Shown: in pieces, positions 59,526 to 64,000 of the stretch
Layout: each line of letters opens with the position of its first letter
How positions within the stretch are numbered: position 1 is the stretch's first letter
NCBI GenBank assembly: GCA_041395565.1
Contig: JAWLAI010000002.1
Location: 62,001-126,000 of the forward strand
Direction of reading: 5' to 3'
Length of the DNA stretch: 64,000 nt
Source: Pseudomonadota bacterium
GTDB taxonomy: Bacteria > Pseudomonadota > Gammaproteobacteria > UBA9214
The notes under the pieces: model-generated
What the model saw: only the letters and a program-made list of their open reading frames with translations
Told to the model about the DNA's origin: nothing
Database searches by the model: none
Translations under genes and position numbers: made by a program

Positions 59526-60732
59526 CACGGCCACACGCCCCGGCAGTTTGCCTGATGCCCGCGGCCACTTCGGCATCTACGGCGGCCGTTTCGTGGCCGA
59601 GACCCTGATGCCGCCCCTGAACGAACTGGAAACGGCGTACCGTAGCAACCTGCAGGACCCGGCATTCCAGGCGGAACTGGACGCCGATCTGGCGCATTTC
59701 GTCGGCCGGCCGTCGCCGCTGTATTTCGCCGAGCGTCTGACCGCGCAGGTGGGCGGTGCACGCATCTTCCTCAAGCGTGAGGACCTCAACCACACCGGGG
59801 CCCACAAGATCAACAATACCGTCGGTCAGGCGCTGCTCGCCAAACGCATGGGCAAGACCCGCATCATCGCCGAGACCGGTGCCGGCCAGCACGGCGTGGC
59901 TTCGGCCACGGTGGCGGCGCGTCTGGGCATGGAGTGCGTGGTCTACATGGGCGAGGAGGATATCCGGCGCCAGGCGATCAATGTCTACCGCATGCGCCTG
60001 CTCGGGGCTACGGTGGTCGCGGTCAGTTCCGGCTCCAGGACGCTGAAGGACGCCCTGAACGAGGCGTTGCGCGACTGGGTCACCAACGTCGACAACACCT
60101 TCTACATCATCGGCACGGTGGCCGGGCCGCACCCATACCCGGCCATGGTCCGCGACTTCCAGGCCGTCATCGGCCGCGAGACCCGCCAGCAGATGCTGGA
60201 GCGAACCGGCCGGTTGCCGGATGCGCTGGTCGCGTGTGTCGGCGGTGGCTCCAATGCCATCGGTATGTTCTACCCGTTCATCGACGATCCCACGGTCGCC
60301 CTGCACGGTGTCGAGGGCGGCGGCGACGGCATCGATACCGGCCGGCATGCCGCGCCGCTGTGTGCCGGCAAACCCGGTGTCCTGCACGGCAACCGCACCT
60401 ACCTGATGGAAGACCGGGACGGGCAGATCATCGAGACGCATTCCATCTCGGCCGGCCTGGACTACCCGGGCGTCGGGCCGGAGCATGCGTGGCTGAAAGA
60501 CACCGGCCGTGCCCGCTATGCCGCGGTCACCGACAGCGAGGCGATGCGGGCCTTCCACCAGCTCACCCGGGTCGAGGGCATCATGCCGGCGCTGGAATCC
60601 AGTCATGCCGTGGCGCATGCCGTGAAACTCGCGGCGGCCATGGACCGGGATCAGACCATCGTGGTCAACCTGTCCGGCCGCGGCGACAAGGACGTACACA
60701 CCGTGGCGGCACTGGAAGGTATAAAAATATGA
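59503..60732 (+). CDS. trpB: Tryptophan synthase beta chain
   Basis: 409 residues with a GTG start and aaaggag upstream. The PLP lysine in NHTGAHKINN, ETGAGQHGVA and the glycine-rich GGGSNAIGMF phosphate loop are intact. It joins indole and serine. It overlaps both trpF and trpA (ATGA), so all three are coupled. Confidence 0.97.
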   Translation: MKQTPAASTATRPGSLPDARGHFGIYGGRFVAETLMPPLNELETAYRSNLQDPAFQAELDADLAHFVGRPSPLYFAERLTAQVGGARIFLKREDLNHTGAHKINNTVGQALLAKRMGKTRIIAETGAGQHGVASATVAARLGMECVVYMGEEDIRRQAINVYRMRLLGATVVAVSSGSRTLKDALNEALRDWVTNVDNTFYIIGTVAGPHPYPAMVRDFQAVIGRETRQQMLERTGRLPDALVACVGGGSNAIGMFYPFIDDPTVALHGVEGGGDGIDTGRHAAPLCAGKPGVLHGNRTYLMEDRDGQIIETHSISAGLDYPGVGPEHAWLKDTGRARYAAVTDSEAMRAFHQLTRVEGIMPALESSHAVAHAVKLAAAMDRDQTIVVNLSGRGDKDVHTVAALEGIKI

Positions 60733-61538
60733 GCCGTATCGCTGACTGCTTCACCCGGTTGGGACAGGCCCGACGCAAGGCGCTGATACCTTATGTCACG
60801 GCCGGCGATCCACAGCCGGATATCACCGTACCGCTGTTGCATGCACTGGTGGGTGCGGGCGCCGACCTGCTCGAACTCGGTGTCCCGTTTTCCGATCCCA
60901 TGGCTGATGGGCCGGTCATCCAGGCGGCGTGCGAGCGTGCGCTGGAACATCACGTCACGTTGCACCAGGTGCTGGACATGGTGCGGGAATTCCGCCGCCA
61001 GGACATGTCCACCCCCGTCATCCTGATGGGCTACCTCAATCCGATCGAGGTCTGGGGCTACGCGGATTTCGCCGCCGCGGCGGCAGCGGCCGGGGTGGAC
61101 GGCATCCTGACGGTGGACATGCCGCCGGAGGAGGCCACCGAACTGGTGGCTGCACTGCGCAGCCACGACCTCGATACCATCTTTCTGCTGGCGCCGACCA
61201 GCACCGAGCAGCGCATGCGCCTGGTCAGCGAGGTGGCGGGTGGCTTTCTCTACTATGTCTCGTTCAAGGGCGTCACCGGTGCCAACCGGCTCGACGTCGC
61301 TGCGGTGGAGCGCAAGCTACAGGAGCTGCGCCGTTTCACGCAGCTGCCGATCGGCGTCGGTTTCGGCATCCGCGACGCGGAATCCGCCGCGCGCGTGGCG
61401 GCCGTCGCCGACGCGGTCGTCGTGGGCAGCGCCCTGGTCGGCAGGATCCCGGAGCTGCTCGACAAGCCGCATGACATCCCGGCGCAGCTGGCGGCGACCG
61501 TCGCCGGGATGCGCACTGCCATCGATGCGGCGGGCTGA
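60729..61538 (+). CDS. trpA: Tryptophan synthase alpha chain
   Basis: 269 residues. The catalytic Glu and Asp in LELGVPFSDPMADGPVIQ and YVTAGDP are present. It cleaves indole-3-glycerol phosphate and passes indole to TrpB. Confidence 0.97.
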   Translation: MSRIADCFTRLGQARRKALIPYVTAGDPQPDITVPLLHALVGAGADLLELGVPFSDPMADGPVIQAACERALEHHVTLHQVLDMVREFRRQDMSTPVILMGYLNPIEVWGYADFAAAAAAAGVDGILTVDMPPEEATELVAALRSHDLDTIFLLAPTSTEQRMRLVSEVAGGFLYYVSFKGVTGANRLDVAAVERKLQELRRFTQLPIGVGFGIRDAESAARVAAVADAVVVGSALVGRIPELLDKPHDIPAQLAATVAGMRTAIDAAG

Positions 61539-61588
61539 GGCGTGGTCCGGAATTTCCTCCCGGCAGCGCGCCATGTACAATCCGCGCC

Positions 61589-62455
61589 ATGAGCTGGTTC
61601 AGTAAACTCGTCCCGTCCAAGATCCGCACCGTCGGCGGCACCAAGCGCACGGTGCCGGAAGGCCTGTGGATAAAGTGCGACGGCTGCAGCGCGGTGCTGT
61701 ACCGCTCCGAGCTCGAGCGCAATTTCGACGTCTGCCCCAAGTGCAGCCACCACATGCGCATCGGTGCCCGGCAACGCCTGAAGATGTTCCTGGACGATGA
61801 TTCCGGCAAGGAAATCGGCAAGAGCATCGAACCCGTCGACGTGCTCAAATTCAAGGACAGCAAGAAATACCGCGACCGTCTGACGGCCGCCCAGAAGGAG
61901 ACCGGCGAGACCGATGCCCTGGTCGCCATGAAGGGCACCCTGCGCGGTCTGCCGGTGGTGGCGACGGCATTCGAGTTCCGCTTCATGGGCGGATCCATGG
62001 GCGCCGTGGTCGGCGAGCGGTTCGTGCGCGCGGTCGAGGTCTGCATCAAGGAGAAACGACCGCTGATCTGCTTTTCTGCCAGCGGCGGGGCGCGCATGCA
62101 GGAGGCGCTGTTTTCGCTCATGCAGATGTCCAAGACCAGCGCGGCGCTGGCCAAGCTTGCCGAGGCTGGCATTCCGTATATCTCCGTGCTCACCGATCCG
62201 ACCATGGGTGGCGTGTCGGCCAGCTTTGCCATGCTGGGCGACATCAACGTTGCCGAGCCGCGCGCGCTGATCGGTTTTGCCGGCCCGCGCGTCATCGAGC
62301 AGACCGTGCGCGAGACCCTGCCGGAGGGGTTTCAACGCAGCGAATTCCTGTTGGCTCACGGTGCCATCGACATGATCATCGATCGGCGCGAAATGAGCGA
62401 TCGCATCGCCAGCCTGCTGAACATCCTCACCCGGCAGCCGGTGGCCGCCGGCTGA
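61589..62455 (+). CDS. accD: Acetyl-CoA carboxylase carboxyltransferase beta subunit
   Basis: 288 residues. The N-terminal zinc finger (CDGC .. CPKC, about 28-50) and the carboxyltransferase core (SASGGARMQEA, DPTMGGVSASFAMLGD) are typical. It forms malonyl-CoA with AccA for fatty acid synthesis. It follows trpA after 50 bp. Confidence 0.97.
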   Translation: MSWFSKLVPSKIRTVGGTKRTVPEGLWIKCDGCSAVLYRSELERNFDVCPKCSHHMRIGARQRLKMFLDDDSGKEIGKSIEPVDVLKFKDSKKYRDRLTAAQKETGETDALVAMKGTLRGLPVVATAFEFRFMGGSMGAVVGERFVRAVEVCIKEKRPLICFSASGGARMQEALFSLMQMSKTSAALAKLAEAGIPYISVLTDPTMGGVSASFAMLGDINVAEPRALIGFAGPRVIEQTVRETLPEGFQRSEFLLAHGAIDMIIDRREMSDRIASLLNILTRQPVAAG

Positions 62456-62469
62456 ATGCCAGGCGCCCG

Positions 62470-62492
62470 CCCGGCGGTGATCAACCGCCGGG
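62470..62492 (+). terminator. GC hairpin between accD and folC
   Basis: CCCGGCGGT and ACCGCCGGG pair perfectly around gatca, with further GC pairing outside. It has no T-run and sits 21 bases before the folC ATG, so it may tune transcription or translation between the two genes. Confidence 0.45.
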
Positions 62493-62513
62493 CGCCCGAC
62501 CGCCGCGTTACAC

Positions 62514-63797
62514 ATGTCGCGTTTCCACACCCTGGCCGAGTGGCTCGCCTGGCAGGAACAGCTGCACCCGCGCAGCATCGACCTGGGCCTGGAGCGGGTA
62601 ACTGCCGTCGCACGGACACTGGATCTGCTGCAGCCCGCCTGTCCGGTTATCACTGTCGCGGGCACCAACGGCAAGGGTTCCAGCGTTGCCATGCTGGAGT
62701 CGGTCTACCGCAGTGCCGGCTACCGCACCGGCGCCTATACCTCGCCGCACCTGCTGCGTTACAACGAGCGCATCCGCATCGATGGCCACGAGGTTGCCGA
62801 TGATGCGCTGTGCGCGGCGTTCGCACGTGTCGACCAGGCGCGGGGAGATATTTCGCTCACCTATTTCGAGTTCGGCACGCTGGCCGCGCTGCTGCTGTTC
62901 CGGCAGGCGGCGCCCGACCTCCTCATCCTGGAAGTCGGGATGGGTGGTCGGCTGGACGCCGTCAATGCGATCGCTGCCGACGTCGCCCTGGTCACCGCGA
63001 TCGGTATCGATCACAGCGCCTGGCTTGGCGCGGACCGTGCGGCCATCGCACGGGAAAAGGCCGGCATCCTGCGGGCCGGCCGGCCGGCCGTGTGTAGCGA
63101 TCCCGCACCACCGGCGAGTCTGCTCGCCCATGCCGCAGACCTCGGCGTGCGCTGTCTGTGCCTGGGACAGGCGTTCAGCCACCGGCGTCACGGGGACGGC
63201 TGGGACTGGACGGGCTGGTACAGCAGGCTGGAGCGCCTGCCGCTGCCGGCCCTGAGCGGAACACATCAGCTCGATAATGCCGCCGGGGTGCTGGCCGTGA
63301 CCGAGCTGCTCGGCTCACGTCTGCCCGTCGGTCGCGCGGCCATCGAGGCGGGCCTGAGCACGGTGCGGCTGGCTGGGCGCTTCCAGATCGTGCCCGGTAG
63401 CCCGCAGCTGATCCTCGATGTGGCCCATAATCCGGACGGTGCGGCCATGCTGGCAGGCCAGTTGCGGGAAAACCCCGTGGCCGGCCGGACCTGGCTGGTG
63501 CTCGGTATACTCGCGGACAAGGACGCCGCGGGATTCGTCCGGGCGCTGGAGGGGATTGTCGACTGCTGGTGTTTGGCGGGCCTGGCGGATTCGCGCGGCC
63601 TCGACGCGGACGCGCTGACGCAGCGGCTGGCCGAACCGGGACGGGCACGCGCGCTGCAGCGCTACGGCAGTGTCGCTGACGCACTGGCGGCTGCCCAGGC
63701 GGCCGCCGCGGACTCGGACCGGATCGTGGTGACCGGTTCCTTCCACACCGTGGCCGCCGCGCTCGCCGGGCCGTTGTCCCTGCCGCCAGACCGATGA
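62514..63797 (+). CDS. folC: Dihydrofolate/folylpolyglutamate synthase
   Basis: 427 residues. The P-loop TVAGTNGKGSSVAML, YTSPHLLRYNERI and DVAHNPDGAAML match FolC, which adds glutamates to folates. The accD-folC-dedD order is usual in the group. Confidence 0.96.
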   Translation: MSRFHTLAEWLAWQEQLHPRSIDLGLERVTAVARTLDLLQPACPVITVAGTNGKGSSVAMLESVYRSAGYRTGAYTSPHLLRYNERIRIDGHEVADDALCAAFARVDQARGDISLTYFEFGTLAALLLFRQAAPDLLILEVGMGGRLDAVNAIAADVALVTAIGIDHSAWLGADRAAIAREKAGILRAGRPAVCSDPAPPASLLAHAADLGVRCLCLGQAFSHRRHGDGWDWTGWYSRLERLPLPALSGTHQLDNAAGVLAVTELLGSRLPVGRAAIEAGLSTVRLAGRFQIVPGSPQLILDVAHNPDGAAMLAGQLRENPVAGRTWLVLGILADKDAAGFVRALEGIVDCWCLAGLADSRGLDADALTQRLAEPGRARALQRYGSVADALAAAQAAAADSDRIVVTGSFHTVAAALAGPLSLPPDR

Positions 63798-63872
63798 GAA
63801 ATGCGGGCCGGTACGGTATAGTTCCCGACTCTGATCCGCCGCAGTTGGAACGACGAACGTCACGGGGTCTTC

Positions 63873-64000
63873 ATGGAGCAGCAACTCAAGCAGAGACTGG
63901 TCGGTGCGGTCGTGCTGGTCGCCCTGGCCGTCATCTTCATACCCGTCATCCTCGAGGGGCCGGGCAACGAATGGCCACCGCGCAATCACAGCATCCCGCA
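63873..64000 (+). CDS. dedD: DedD/SPOR-domain protein, N-terminus only
   Basis: The first 42 codons before the window ends: MEQQLKQRLVGAVVLVALAV then IFIPVILEGP. This basic start with one membrane helix is the hallmark of DedD-type SPOR proteins of the division septum, and the place after folC agrees. The SPOR domain itself lies outside the window. Confidence 0.85.
   Translation, partial: MEQQLKQRLVGAVVLVALAVIFIPVILEGPGNEWPPRNHSIP

Overview
The window looks like the chromosome of a GC-rich, flagellated, sulfur-oxidising gammaproteobacterium. Three things suggest this: the housekeeping gene orders (queA-tgt-yajC-secD-secF; prmB..aroC-MFS-leuCDB-asd-fimV-truA-trpF-trpB-trpA-accD-folC-dedD), the FleQ/FleN/FliA flagellar regulators, and a secreted Gly/Tyr/Trp-rich protein that resembles sulfur globule proteins. 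The species is inferred, not proven. I saw no CRISPR array, rRNA, insertion sequence or prophage.

Bases 1-12300 are envelope and metal accessory genes. In order they are a truncated CusB-like efflux adaptor with two heavy-metal-binding domains, two periplasmic FKBP isomerases, a large secreted multicopper oxidase with calcium-binding repeats, a membrane-anchored FKBP, a PilZ protein beside a DUF1631 protein, an OmpA-type lipoprotein and a DUF5658 membrane protein.

Bases 12811-26790 are the most interesting part, a one-direction run of twelve genes. It holds an SCP2-like protein, an RND efflux adaptor, an RND pump with a cytoplasmic-side Pro-rich and acidic tail of about 225 residues, a Pro-rich exported protein, a Gln/Pro-rich lipoprotein, the sulfur-globule-like protein, a DUF4412-like exported protein, a ParA ATPase, an anchored TPR protein, a DUF302 protein, a small membrane coiled-coil protein and a dynamin-like GTPase. 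I know of no described system with this composition. A role in building or placing an envelope-associated structure such as sulfur globules is inference.

Bases 26983-36600 hold a RelA/SpoT enzyme with mixed signatures, two tRNAs, a mini-FlgM, then fleQ, a globin-coupled c-di-GMP enzyme, fleN (flhG), fliA and a GYF-like membrane protein. This is a flagellar control region with an apparent gas-sensing c-di-GMP input.

Bases 36596-64000 are mostly housekeeping: tRNA-Leu, queuosine synthesis, Sec accessory proteins, suhB, an ECF sigma/anti-sigma operon with a His-rich secreted protein, a psd gene broken by several frame changes, the copper-delivery pair SCO and PCuAC, prmB, aroC, leucine, threonine/lysine/methionine and tryptophan synthesis genes, fimV, truA, accD, folC and the start of a DedD/SPOR protein.
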